This document shows, one piece after another, positions 34,481-47,081 of a stretch of 64,000 bases of DNA. The stretch is from Halichondria panicea (Eukaryota > Porifera > Demospongiae > Suberitida > Halichondriidae), in assembly GCF_963675165.1 (NCBI RefSeq), contig NC_087387.1, positions 2,965,501 to 3,029,500 on the forward strand, in the 5' to 3' direction. The stretch's first letter is position 1. Every line of letters begins with the position of its first letter. The notes under the pieces are model-generated. The model did not search any database. It saw only the letters and a program-made list of their open reading frames with translations, and was not told where the DNA came from. The position numbers were made by a program, and so were the translations under genes.

Positions 34481-37400
34481 ATGGCTAATCTTGAAGGCAA
34501 CCCTTGTAAGCCAATTGGAGCTCCCGAGCCTTTTCTTAGAAGCAACAAAGACGAGGTGTGCTGCACTACCCCTTCGTTTATCGCCAACCTGCTCAGAAAT
34601 GACGGAATGACTCCAGTGTCTGGTGTTAGTGAGAACGTTAGTGCTTGGTAAGTTTTCTCCGGACTAGCATCTGTATGGGGTGGGGGTGTTCACATGACCA
34701 CTATTACATGTACTTGCGTAAAAGTTTAAATTTAGCATTGACAGCCAAATATAACAGTTGTAATGGACTAGTGTATGGGGTGGGGGTGTTCACATGACCA
34801 CTATTACATGTACTTGCGTAAAAGTTTAAATTTAGCATTGACAGCCAAATATAACAGTTGTAATGGGGCAAGGCCCTCTTTAGCTCCCACAAATCTTTAT
34901 TATGCTAAGTATCTATACTATTTATTATTAGCTAGCTGGTTAGGGTACAAATAGGTGCATCGCCATGTACAACTAGTACTGTTTATGAGCTGTTACCAAT
35001 AGTGTAGTGTGAAAGAATGTTAATGGGGGGAGGTTCATGATTAACGCAAAGAGTGGGTTCTGGGTTGTGCCCCCAGGAAAGGCTCCATGTGGACTACACG
35101 AAACAACACGAGTGCCCAATCGTGAATCTTATTAACATTCCTTATCATGTTTTGGCTGATTGCATTAGGGGGAAGCTGGGCATTATAATTTTTTTTTTAT
35201 GTTTAGCTGAGCATCATTGTTACATCCTCATGTGCCCATTTGTAATAACTGAGCTCCTCAGACGGTTTAATTTTAAGTGTACTGTAGAACCCCCATGTGC
35301 ATGCATATACATAATGTAAGTTCTCGATCCTGATGGCATTCATGACGTTGTACAACCATATCAATGTGAAATGGGGTGGAAGTGTACGTTAATTACGTAA
35401 CTTCTTTACTGTACAATGCATTTGAAAAGTCCACATCACCAAAAGTTGTAAGTTGCACAATATTTATTGTTGGTCTGATCTTATCAGTGAATCATGGTTA
35501 TTATAGCCACCAGAATACGTACATGCATGTGGTAAAGCTATTTGTGGTTGTGTATGTGTGTCATCATCTGTGTGTTGTTGCATAATGCATAATTGCTAAA
35601 TGTTAATGTACCACCACTACATTTTGAAGAGAAGCTATGCACATGTTCATTAAGGCTTCTTTTTATTTGTTAGCTTCGGCATTAAGCGCTATAGCTATTT
35701 GGTAGCTATAAGAGTGAGCTTCACTGTCGTAAGTAGCAGCTTTGCAACACCCCTTTCGATAACCAACTGTGCCGAGGAATTTTTTCACCACAAGTGCTTT
35801 GATTAACACATTTACACTCTAAATTGTAGCAGCTCAGTAGTGTGTACACTGTAGTTCTTGAGCTGTAGTTACTTGATGGACTTATTATTGTGTACATGAC
35901 CATCATCAGGTACATGACCATCAGGCATGTGTGTATGTGTGTGCCAATGTAGTCTGGGGGCCAAACATTTTCTCGGGGGAGAAGGGAAAAGAAAAGGTCA
36001 GGAGACTCTAGCAGCATTTCCGTGTGCTCTTAGCTCATTTCATTGGTTCTATCAAAATTCCCCAGAGGCAATACTCTCATTTCAGATTTTGCCCCCGAGA
36101 GATATTAGGTCTGGCCCCGAAACTTGTGCCAATGCATGTCAATGTATTATTTTACTCAGTGTACTGTAGCAACTAGAGCTTGTGTACCCATCAATCGGCC
36201 AATTGTGATGTCACTGACATGCATATGTCATTTATCCTGTGTAGCCGTGTTTGTGATGAGAGTGGTGATGTGGTTGAGGGAGCACGGCCATTAATGCCCC
36301 CCACCATTGAAGAGCTGGAGGCCATCGAGAGTGAGGGCAACAAAGGGCAAAAGAAAGACGATGAAGAACCCCATGACAAATTGTAAGTTTGTCTCGATCC
36401 TGCACAGTAAATGTTGTTTAGGAGTGTATGTAAGTGTATGTAACATGTATGTGCACAGTACCCCTCAAATGACCATAGTCTCCCATAGCAGCTTGTAGGT
36501 AAAAAAATTGAAAAATAACCCCCCCCCCCCCCTTCATACAGGATGAGCAGTCTGATACGAGCGGAGAGTCCACCGGCAGAGAAAAGGTCCTTACAGCCTC
36601 CCACTTTAGCTGAGCTGGACGCCCTCAAGGAAGATGACAAGGCAGACCCTCAGGCTAGGTGAGTTCCACGGGGGTTCGGGAGTTTCTGTTTTGTCTATGT
36701 CACATATCAACGTCCAGCCGATCCCTATTGGTATAGCCAGAAATAATTATGGTAAAATATACGTACAGTGTACGTGTAGCTTTATAAGTAGTTTTGAGCT
36801 GAGTACTTCAATTTCAGAATTGCGTGGCTTTGAGACATTTCTGAAACTACATACAAAAAAATATATGTTATATTAACAGTGATTTGCACTGTCGTGAATG
36901 TACCATTAACTTATATACATGTAATTTACATGTAGTTTACCTTTCATACATATAATTCACTATGTGTATAATTATTATGATATTTTACTAGTCATGTAAT
37001 GCCCCTTGCAGTAAGATCCCCGAGAAAGGTCTCCACATGAGAGATCTGAGGAAGTTTCTCCTCCCAGAAGCTCTGGCCTCTCTGGAACTTGACACAAAGG
37101 ACGACGATTACTGGCAAGCGTGGAATGACACGTTTAAGATATTTCTAGCCACCATTGCCGACAAAAATGGAAATTTCTTTGCCTATCAATTCCTGCGAAA
37201 GATCTTTAATCCTCTACGCAAGTGTGGTAACTGTAGAAAGTACAATACAAGTGTGCTAGTGACTGAGAATAACCCTCTCGAGTTGTTCATCACCGACCGA
37301 GGCATATTGGGACGAATTAAAGTCCACTGCATCAATTGTGGGGAGACAGAGCCCCTTGTTTCGTGCGAAGACCCAGAAGAGATCCCAACGGACGTAAAAT

Positions 37401-40400
37401 CTCTGATCACCTTGGAAAAAACCAAGGGGAATTTTGTGAAGAGGTTTACTCATCACGAGGTACTCCATGATCTGATGGAGCTCTTGCACATTGCGGCCAT
37501 CGAGCACTGTGCAGAGAACAAGAAGAGACATTTGGAGCTGGCTGAATTTCTTCTCGTTAATGCACGCAAGGTCTGCGAACAGTGGTGTCGTTTGGAATAT
37601 CGCGAACTTCGTGTCAAGAAGTTTATTCGATTTCGTGAAGAAGTGCTACTCGTGGCGCACAACCCCTCCTACATGCCTGCCTGTACACGCGAGTACATGG
37701 AAATGTACGAAATGATGGCCAATTCATTCCGTCAAAATCGAGATCACATTCATACGATCCTTCAGGCGATCAAGGATTCCTTGATAGATTCCCCTTCGCG
37801 TTCGCAATGCATGTTCTGGATTGCCATTGCCCTTCTGCATGCTGAGAACTACTACAAGTTCAAGCAAAAGTATGACCCTCGATCGTGTATGCGTATAGAC
37901 GAAGGTGAATACTGGGCCTTACATGATCGCTATATTGGCCTTGATGCTCCAGTCGGGGTTAAAAAGATTCCTGTAGTTTTCGTACTTTTCGAGCTGCCCC
38001 GTTTTTACCATTATATTGAGTTTTTGGAAAAGAACTGTGGTCGACGAGCAAAGATCTATTTGACTAAGGAAGAGCGATACGAATTGGGAAGAGCTGAAAA
38101 AGAAGCAATAAAGCGAGGATTCTCACGACCGAAAAAAACCGGGGTGATTATTTCGCCAGAGAAACATCTGGACTTTCTGATGAGGCAGGAGGAGCTCGTG
38201 AAGATGACAAGGTGAGGTACTTGTTAGTATTGACATGGTATGTACATGTATGTGCACGTACATACATAAAAATAGAAGCCTCTCTTGCACCCCTTTTTTA
38301 GCATCAATTATGTCTAAGAGCATTCATTGTAAGCTTCACGAAACGTTATCAATCCATTGAGCTAAATATTTGAAACAAGCGAAATCCAGAGTAAACTACA
38401 TGTAGTTTACATTTACTAACTAGAGAAAACGAGTTCACCAGTTGTGTAAATGCATGCATTAATTGCTTGTACACACTAAAACGCAGCAATGGCCTTTTTT
38501 TGACCTAACATGTAGTGCTACTATTACGACCTGGGAATAAACCTAACTTATGTCCTGACACAACATGCATGTGTGTACAGTATAAGTACTAGTACATGTA
38601 CATGTACATGCAAAACATGCTATCATGCTTTGCATTGTTCTCACAGGAACAAGGAGTTTGTCAGTGCCTTCAACAAAAAGCAACAGGATAGCAAAAAAAG
38701 GAAGAGAGAAAAACGAAGAGCGATCAAAGGCATTGACACTAGCAAAACTACTAGTAAAACCATTGACAAGAAGATTTCTTCAGTGAAAGAACCTCATTCT
38801 ATTTCCCAACAGAATACCGCCCAAGTCAAGGAAGAGGCTGATGCATTGAAGGATGTATGTAAGGATGAAGAGAAAGTCACTGAAAAACCTGCAAACAAAT
38901 CGAATGGCACCAAGATAGAAGAGGAGCTTGAAGTCAACCCTGCAAATTTGCATGACAAGAAAAATGATGAAGCAGACCTGTCAGGAGATATCGATTCAGA
39001 TGGAAGACCTGCGGACATCTTCGGTTCCAATAAACCAGCTGCAGAAGGTATAGACTCTTGCACGTTGAAATATTCTCAAAATGATCCTGATACCGCCAGC
39101 ATGCAGTCGAGCTCTTCTATTGTTGAAGTGCCTTCAGGTTTCACGTCACCGCCTGTAGAGGCACTGGATTCCCCACTAGATCCTGCGCTAGAGTTACAAT
39201 CTAAGCCATTGAACCTCAAGCCACATCTTGACACTTTAGATCGCCTATCATCACACGAATCCAAACAAACTCTGGACCCATTAGATCGCATATTGGTACC
39301 AGACCCAAAACCTAACTTGGACCCGCTAGACCACTCATTGTCATTGTACCCAAAGCCTATGTTGGGCCCATTTGACCCCCCATTATTGTCGGACCCAAAG
39401 CCTAAGTTGGATTCTCCAAACATCCCCTTATCACCAGGCGCAAAGCCTAAGTTGGACTTACTTGAGCGCTCATTGTCACCGGGACCAAGGCCCATGCTTG
39501 TCCCATCTGACCCCCCATTCTTATCGGACCCAAAGCCTAAGTTGGATCTACTAGACCGCTCCTTGTCACCAGATGTACGTGTAAAGCCTAAGTTAGACCT
39601 ATTTGACCGCTCCCTGTCACCGGGGCCGAACCCTAAGGTGAAGCCATTAGATTGCGTCTCTTCATCAAAACCAGAACTGAAGTTGGATCCACTAGATCGC
39701 CCATTGTCCCCAGACCTAAAGTCTAAGTCAAAATCACTTGGCCCCTGGCTCTCACCAGGCCCAACATTGTCGCCTGACCCAAAGCTAGAGCTCGATGACA
39801 CTGAAGAATTCCTCGACCTCCAATCATATCTCAACTCGCAGCCTAAAATGGACCAAGCAGAAGTAGACGCCTTAATTGAATCAAATTCTTACATCAAGCG
39901 GTCACTAGAAATGTACGCCAAAATGAACCCTGCACGTAAGAGTAGCCCACTCGGAGACTTCCCGAAAGAATCTCCTGCTGTACACCCACCATCATATGAC
40001 GCATCCCAATCATCGTTGAATCTTTCTTCTGATACCCGTGAGTCAAAAGAGTGGCCGTGTGCAATGATACTTTCTACCAATGATATACATGTGAAAACCC
40101 CAAAGGATGCACTTGTAGTAGACCCAATCGAAAAGAAAAAATTGCTGGAAGAAGCCATTCGAGCAAAGGTAGTTGAGGAGCATGGTCCCATCGATGATCA
40201 AGCAATTTTGGTTGTGGAAGAAGGAAAATCGCCTGTCAGTATTCAGGAGTGGGTTGACAACAAATACTTAGACACAGAAGCAGTGGACGAAATAGGGCGA
40301 CAACTTTTGGAGAAGTTCTCTGGAAAATCCACTGATGAGCCTTCTGCCACCAATAGTAAAGAGTCAAGGAGTAAGCTACTGTACTTTAACGAACTTTTGA

Positions 40401-43400
40401 GAGAGTGTCTCCTAGAAGAAGAAGCGAAGGCTAAAGTAAAGCGTTCAACACCAACAGAATCGACTGAACAGGAATGCAAAGAAAACGATGAAATGGTAAA
40501 ATCTCTGCTTTTTACACAAGCTCACTCCACCATTCAAACTCTCCTTGAGTGTGGCGATGCATCCAGGCTGGGGCTGTATCTAGACTGTGTCTATCAAAAG
40601 GAAGTAATGGATAGTTTTCTCTGTCATATTGATGAGAAGGTGTGCAACAGAGCACTTGATATGGACCCAGATGAGATTAGAGAGACGGCACGGTTGTCTG
40701 TCGTCGATTACCGGAATGTAATTGCTTCAGAGCTGAAGAAGCACTCTGAGAAAAAGAAGAAAAGAAAAGCAAGGATAATCGCACCTGAGGTGGGTTGTTA
40801 ATGTACATGTACGAGGTTACCATTACACTGCAGTTGTGTGCATTAAAAGTTTACTGTACTGCATTCACGCTGTACATGAATCACAATCCTTGACTGCACT
40901 GCCACAGGTTGATCCAGCATTCAAGGGTAAAATGAATCCAGGCTCGTATTCGTTCCGTGGTTTGGCTGTAGGGGGTGAGAATCAGCCTAGCAACCTCCCC
41001 CGCAATGCCATGATGTGTACCCAGGTTTCTACGGACCTACTCAGATCTCAGGGTTACAAGGTGAGAGCGTTCTCAATGAACAACATGACTGTACAAAATA
41101 TAGGCACAGTGAGCTGCATACATGACAGTACGAACAGTAGTTACTTTGAAAGTTTGAGTGTAGGGTCAGTTACTATGATTTGTGCTATACAATGTGTGTG
41201 TTACTACATGTACCAATAATTCCCTAGGTGGACACAGATTGCAAGATGGTGTCTGTGATTGCAGACAATGATGGAGTGATTCAGAAGATTGTGGAAGGTT
41301 TGGACACTGCAGAGGACATGCAGCACTTCATCGAAAGACAACTCAAAGTCCCCAAGAAGAACATTACTGACGGGGCAGGCTACATGGTGTTGCCTAGCAG
41401 CAATAAGCCTGGTGGCATTGTTGGCTGGAAAAATGCTAAAGGTGGTTGTTAATTAAGTGATGCTTATACACATGTGTACATGTATATTCAGAACAAATTT
41501 TAGCTGACAGATCGACATACGTAAGGTTCTCTCTCTAAGTCAACGGTCTTTAGTTTTCTTGGCAGTATGTAATGTAACATTGCAAAGAGATGTACTTACT
41601 GTATGTGAAATTTAGTATGGTGCTGTACATTGTACACTAATGTGCCTGTTTTAATCGATGTTCAGAGGAGCCAGTGAAGTTCACAGGGAACCCGAAGAAA
41701 GCCAAAAAGAAGGCTAAGAAACTGGCAAAAGAACCAAAAGGTACATGTACAAGAAGTGTCAGGCATTAACCTACTTGAAAATGTACATGTACATTTGAAA
41801 GCATGCATAAAAAAATGCTTAGGCGTATACATGTTGATTTGGTCATTTTGACACCATTGCTTTTTGCGTTGATAAAACAGGCCCCAGATTAGTAGTCACT
41901 GTAGCAATTGTAAAGCGTTCATGGCTAAGTATGTGTAGCGTTTTAACTAAAATTGTGGAACAGAATTCACAAGTTTTCTAAGTTGCTACTTGTATGTTGT
42001 GGGTACAGAGTACATGTACACTCCCCTACTTACATGTACTCCCTGCAATAATCTGGCTTCATTAACTCTTTCCTACAGCTAAAAAGAATGAGGGTGAGCG
42101 AATCACACTGGGCAAACGTTCTTTTACCCATGATGAGATCCGTGAAATGTCTACTGGAGACCATCCTCTAATGGAGGGTCTTCCTGACATCGACCTCGAT
42201 GTTGACCCCTTCGACGTGGAGGCTCTCAAGGCCATGCACCCCTGGCTCAAGGTACATGTACTTTACATCTGTACAATTACAATTATGTTTACACGAGTCC
42301 TGACAAAACTTGTATTACACAATTGTACATGTATTTGTGTTGCTTGTACATGTATTATACATGTATCGTATTTCTCCAATTAAATACTGGGCAGGCATAA
42401 ACACTGGTAATTGAGGAAAAAGTGCACAGTGTGCATCACACTGTCTGGAATATTTATATATCCCACTGTCAGGCACTAGCTAGCACCTGAGTGCTTAATT
42501 CCTAGTCTTTAGTCCATGTATATTAAGGTGTTTTTGGAAGAGGCACTAACACAAGTCTGATGGCTAGAGAAGATTGGTCATCTTCAAGGATACTAACTAG
42601 TACATGTTGAAGCACAAAAATATTAATAGTTATTGTGTGCATTTCATGAAAATAAAAATGTTATCTCGAAGGGTGGATCAGCATAGAGGTAAAAGTTCGC
42701 TGTGGCTTAGCGGTTTCTCACTTTTGTAGCTACCCAATAGTGGTTATAAGTTGAATAGAAACGTTGTGCAAACAGAACATGCCTACGCATGATTCTGAGG
42801 AGACTGCAACAGCCTTCATTAACTGTACCTGTAACTCGAGAAAGACTTTACAAATCCACAAATCAAAATTCCATAAAGTGGCTAGAACCCTACATATACG
42901 ATGTAGATTTTGTCGCATTGCAACCGTTGAGCAGTTACAGCAAAAATACAGACAGACAGACTCCTACACACACACAACACACGCACACAGCCTTATCGTA
43001 TCTGTTGTGCGGCTACGCCTCGAGGCATAATCATTTAAATGATTGTATACACTGTGTATACTTTACATCACTTGTTGTTAATTAATAATCTTGCTTTTTT
43101 ACACCTGCACTGCACTACTGGCTAGTAGTGGGAACTCTTTGTCCATTGCTTTATTGCTAAACCCTATAGCGATCTCTGGCTAGCTCTACATGTATGCTCC
43201 AACAAAATGTCTGGCTAACACGTGCAATGATTAGACATACGTACATAGTGACCGGATTTTGTCAGGTGTCAGACTGTAATTTTGAGCCCTGCACTAGTGG
43301 GAACTCTTGGTCCATTGCTTTATTGTTGCAACACTCTATAAGTGAACGTTGGTGTACCGTACACAACTATGTTTGATTCTCTCCTACAGATTGTTGAAAA

Positions 43401-46400
43401 TGCTGTGATGGAGCCTAAAAATGAAGAGGAGCGTCAAGCAGTGTACGATAAAATGATGACCCCGGTCCCGGTGAAGGGTCTTGACCCTGATACCCCTCGA
43501 CATATTATTGCTTTGCCTCAAGGTCGAGAGAATGCCGAAGGTTCGTGGATTATGCAAAATCTACTTATTACTATCAGTCTCACATATATTAAGAGGTCTA
43601 GGGTATCTTCCCCCTGAAAGAAAATCTGATACGCGGTTATATGAACATCAATGGATGTAATAGAATGCATGTGAATATGGGTGTACTTTGAAGTCATGTA
43701 CTAGAGCCAAGTGCTTAAAACCTTCTCACACTGTCTTCTGTAAAGCCAGCACTCAAGAATATTATAACTATACATGATCAAAACAGAGTGTGAAGTGTAC
43801 ACAATAATGCACTAGGCATGCATGTATACTTTGTACATACACTGTACATGTACCATCTCTTCTAAGCAGCTATATTCATGTACATGTATTATACTTATGA
43901 ATAATTTTTCTCATGCACTGCAGATTATTCCAAGAATGGTGTTGACCCGGTGGAAGAGTACAAGGCAAACTTTAAGCTTTCTTCGCAGCTCAAGTCCGAG
44001 ATTAGCGCACACAGCAATAAGGACACAAGCATATCAGAAGAAAAACTTTCGGGAGGGATACCACAAAAAATGTCTTCAAGACTTCCTGATTCTCCTACAG
44101 TAAGCACATCAGAAAAAAAAGTTTCAGGAGGGATACCACAAAAAATGTCTTCAAGACTTCCTGATTCTCCTACAGTAAGCACATCAGAAGAAAAACTTTC
44201 GGGAGGGATACCACAAAAAATGTCTTCAAGACTTCCTGATTCTCCTACAGTAAGCACATCAGAAGAAAAACTTTCGGGAGGGATACCACAAAAAATGTCT
44301 TCAAGACTTCCTGATTCTCCTACAGTAAGCACATCAGAAAAAAAACTTTTGGGAGGGATACCACAAAAAATGTCTTCAAGACTTCCTGATTCTCCTACAG
44401 TAAGCACATCAGAAGAAAAACTTTCGGGAGGGATACCACAAAAAATGTCTTCAAGACTTCCTGATTCTCCTACAGTAAGCCCACGAAAGAAATTTTCAAA
44501 AGTTCCCGATTCTCCTGCAGTAAGCCCTCGAAAGAAATTTTCTAAATTTCCTGATTCTCAAGCAGACACGTCACCTTTACTGTCAATGCTAGAGCCTCAT
44601 TTGTATAGCCCAGAGAAGAAGGTGAGTGACGATGACGAGCAGAGACGCAAGCTGTTAACAAAGGAACAGGAGAGAGATGTCCTGGAATCAACTGAGATTA
44701 TTGATTTGTTGAAGGCCAAGGCCGATAAGAAAAAGAATAAGAATAAAACAATAAACTACGAGGAGTCTAGTATCCCACATCGACAGATGAGAAGTAAGTG
44801 TGTGTGTGTTATGTATTTCAATGCATGGGGACACCATGTATATAGTACGTACACTCAGTGTGAGTTTGTTCTTGTTTTAACCTGATACGAGTGCATACTT
44901 TTTTTTTAACAATCATGGCAACAGTCGAATGTACCATAATAATCTTGATGTACATGTACATGTAAGTACGTGGTGTAAGTACAGTGTGGCAGCTATCTAA
45001 TCTTCAAAAACTCATGTCATGTTGTACGGTACATCTGAACTGTTCTTTGCATGGGTCAGTCAGTAGTCTTATACATGTAGCCTTATGTAGCCTCGTACAT
45101 GTACGTAGGATTGACCAGTTACATTATAATACAGTACATGAATTAAGGTTACGATGCAGTGTTCGCCCACGCAGTAATTATCAGTAGTAAATCAAGCTTG
45201 TCTTGACAGTACACACTAGTCGTTATTATTTTTATATGCATGCTCTTTTGCCAGCAAGGCAATTATCTATTTAAACGAGGAAAGGGGCAGGGCGGCTCGA
45301 AACAATTTCTGAACAGTCATCAAGTTAGCGTGGAGAAGCCAGCTAGTAAACTTTGTTTTCAATTTGTAGATAGTTAGGAGCAAGAACTCTTCGAGCCGCC
45401 CTCAGGAATATCATAAACTGCTGGTAGGTCACTGTTTAGTTCTTGTTAGAGTCTTTCTTTCTCTAATATTTGACGACTAAAATCGGCTGACCATAATATT
45501 TTTGCGGTAAAGTTGTGCCATCTAGTTAGCGTACTGATAGCTAGCAAGCGCTGTAATAGTTACTTATGAGCAGTGCAACAGTATAGACACATAAAATAAT
45601 AGAAACATTGTCTTTCTTTCTCACAAAACAAAAAAACTCATGAATAATTCATGAGCGAACACTGCATCGTAACCTATAAGTACATAATTTTTTTGTTTTT
45701 ACAGTTCTGGATGCTATGGAAGTTCCATATCGTTTGGATAACATTATGGTAATGACTGAACCTGTCATGGATGGAGGCCTTATTAGCAAAATCACCCTGC
45801 TACCTTTCGAAAATTCAAGTGAGTTACAAATGGTTTTATACCTACAATGTATACATGTATAATGGAATGTGGCTCTCTGCGTGTGCTGCATTGCATGTAC
45901 ATTAATTGTAGCATTGTGCAATTTTACATGATAAGTATCTTGATTGAGCCTTCTTATCAGTTTCATAGATCTACATGTATATATACACATGCCTGATTAT
46001 TTTTCAAAATGGTTTGTATATTTTCTCACGTACTGTACAATCATGTATGTAACACTCAGTAGACTAATACACGTTTTAGGCAGATTTCGCTCCCCATGCA
46101 CAGATGATGTCCCCCAGCCTAAGTCGTCGTCCCAGGTATCACAAGTGATTCAGAAGTATTCTTCCCGAAACCCATCTGAGAATACTTTTCAAGACTCTCG
46201 TTTAGCCAAGAACCTGAGGAGAAAAGTCAAAAAGCGACAAGCTGCTCTTAAATCAACGTTGCTCACAAAAACAGATTCCCAGTCAGTTGATTCTATTGAT
46301 GATACAAAATCAAGCAGCTCCGCAGCTAGTCTGGGGGGGAGCTCCGACAAAAGTGATGAATTGGTAGTCAGAAAACAAGAAAGCCAAGTGTCAACATCTA

Positions 46401-46738
46401 GTAGATTGATGGACAAGACTCGTGAAGATTTGTTTGCTAGTCAAGGAGAGAGCAGCCTGATGAAAAGACAAGACAGTCAACGATCGACGGCTAGCAGTAG
46501 TGGTGTGGACGATATTGATGAGAGTTTGGAAGGCGAGAACAGTGCCAATGGGAAGGCAAGAATGACGGCAAGAGATCGATTCAAGACATGTGCCAACTGT
46601 AACACCTTAATTAAGGACAGGATACAGCTGTGCTCTGGCTGCAAGAAGGTCGCTTATTGTAATTCTATGTGTCAGAAAGCCAACTGGAAAACGCACAAGA
46701 AAACATGCACATATGCTGCAAAGAAAAGAACCGGGTAG
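34481..46738 (+). CDS. Large MYND-finger protein with CxxC zinc site (2057 aa)
   Basis: Thirteen exons: 34481-34647, 36245-36382, 36542-36658, 37012-38211, 38647-40789, 40908-41060, 41228-41441, 41666-41740, 42079-42251, 43390-43540, 43924-44793, 45705-45818 and 46080-46738. They total 6174 nt, in phase. The start is the first ATG after an in-frame stop. A helical ~400-residue region follows, with a CGNC...CINC zinc-ribbon-like pair near residues 209-237. Next come a basic stretch, a Pro/Asp-rich repeat region (about 720-925), acidic helical segments, six 25-residue repeats (about 1545-1695) and a C-terminal MYND finger (CANC, CSGC, C.SMC, H...C, about 2009-2048). MYND fingers bind proline-rich partners and are common in chromatin and cilia-assembly factors. 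I do not recognise the rest, so the role is unknown. Confidence 0.88.
34672..34866. repeat. Near-perfect tandem duplication, 95-bp unit, period 100
   Basis: The segment TGTATGGGGTGGGGGTGTTC...CAGTTGTAATGG at 34672-34766 is repeated without visible change at 34772-34866. It lies in intron 1 of the MYND gene, just after the first splice donor. The identity implies a very recent duplication or assembly artefact. Confidence 0.93.
35949..36121. repeat. Dispersed inverted-repeat element, AGTCTGGGGGCCA family
   Basis: The left end AGTCTGGGGGCCAAAC then CTCGGGGGAGAAGGG pairs with the right end, which reads in reverse AGTTTCGGGGCCAGACC then TCTCGGGGGCAAAATC. It shares its layout with 21078-21168. Confidence 0.65.
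39190..39800 (+). repeat. Degenerate Pro/Asp/Leu-rich coding repeats
   Basis: Within the MYND protein, a ~20-residue motif of the form LD..LSP.PKPKLDLLDRSL recurs about 12 times (for example DPKPKLDLLDRSLSP and LDPLDRPLSPDLKSK). At DNA level, GACCCAAAGCCTAAGTTGGA recurs. The repeats are imperfect in length, suggesting a low-complexity, disordered linker with many SP sites. The opposite strand is also open because of the repeats and is not considered a gene. Confidence 0.85.
42770..43031 (+). repeat. Dispersed repeat, CTACGCCTCGAGGCATAAT family, copy A
   Basis: About 260 bp in an intron of the MYND gene align with 50886-51150: ATTCTGA.GAGACTG.AACAGCC, AATCAAAAT, TGGCTAGAA.CC, TTGCAACC.TTGAGCAGTTAC, a CA-rich stretch, then GCGGCTACGCCTCGAGGCAT. 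Just upstream (42703-42713) TGGCTTAGCGG matches a tRNA A box, so a SINE origin is possible, but no B box is clear. Confidence 0.75.
43107..43345. repeat. Direct repeat pair in an intron
   Basis: The sequence CTAGTAGTGGGAACTCTTTG TCCATTGCTTTATTG near 43121 recurs, slightly changed, near 43292 (CTAGTGGGAACTCTTGG TCCATTGCTTTATTG). It lies in the MYND-gene intron before the exon at 43390. Confidence 0.7.
44026..44475 (+). repeat. Six 75-bp in-frame tandem coding repeats
   Basis: The unit encodes 25 residues (VSTSEEKLSGGIPQKMSSRL plus PDSPT), repeated six times with only a few base changes, followed by two 15-residue copies of VSPRKKFSK.PDS.A. The near-identity at DNA level indicates recent expansion or ongoing homogenisation. 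Each unit junction reads TCTCCTACAGTAAGC, combining an acceptor-like and a donor-like sequence. Confidence 0.95.
45146..45675. mobile_element. Inverted-repeat element, AGGTTACGATGCAGTGTTCGC ends
   Basis: This ~530-bp element lies in a MYND-gene intron. The left end AGGTTACGATGCAGTGTTCG matches the reverse of the right end CGAACACTGCATCGTAACCT exactly over 20 bp. No clear target duplication is found. It contains a smaller palindrome (45289-45402). Its right end is only 29 bp from the splice acceptor of the exon at 45705. Confidence 0.8.
45289..45402. mobile_element. Nested palindrome, AGGGCGGCTCGAA arms
   Basis: The left arm AGGGCGGCTCGAA and right arm TTCGAGCCGCCCT are perfect complements about 90 bp apart inside the element at 45146-45675. 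This suggests a nested MITE. Confidence 0.6.
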
Positions 46739-47081
46739 TCTAGACAGCTATTAATTTTATATAGATTAGAGTGAGTATAGATAATTTTTATGGGCTATAA
46801 TATATAAATTAATGGTAGATAGAATATAAAAACTCTTCTGCCTGGCAATTATTTTGTACAGTGATGCATGCATGTAAATCTATTTTTATTTTGTTACAAA
46901 ATGGATGTAGAAGATCTATAGAGATCAATGCATTGATTGTGTTGCATTCCATTCAAGTCTGTGTATACGTGTTGCCAAACACCACTTATAGCTATCATAG
47001 TATGGCTTTATTAATAGATGATATATATAGCTAGCTCTCAGTAGAAAAGGGTACGTGTTATAGAGACCACTGTCTATAAAG
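46739..47081. other. Intergenic region between two + genes
   Basis: 343 bp, A/T-rich (several TATATA stretches), between the stop of the MYND gene and the start of the GT31 gene. It presumably holds the polyadenylation site of the first and the promoter of the second. No specific signal is called. Confidence 0.4.

Noticed and set aside
39076-39834. 252-codon minus-strand frame rich in Gly/Ser
   Set aside because: It is a shadow of the proline-rich coding repeats on the + strand, with no independent start or splice context.
43925-44407. 160-codon open frame on the minus strand across the 75-bp repeats
   Set aside because: It is open only because the tandem repeat lacks stops in that phase. 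The + strand is the in-phase exon of the MYND gene with proper splice sites.
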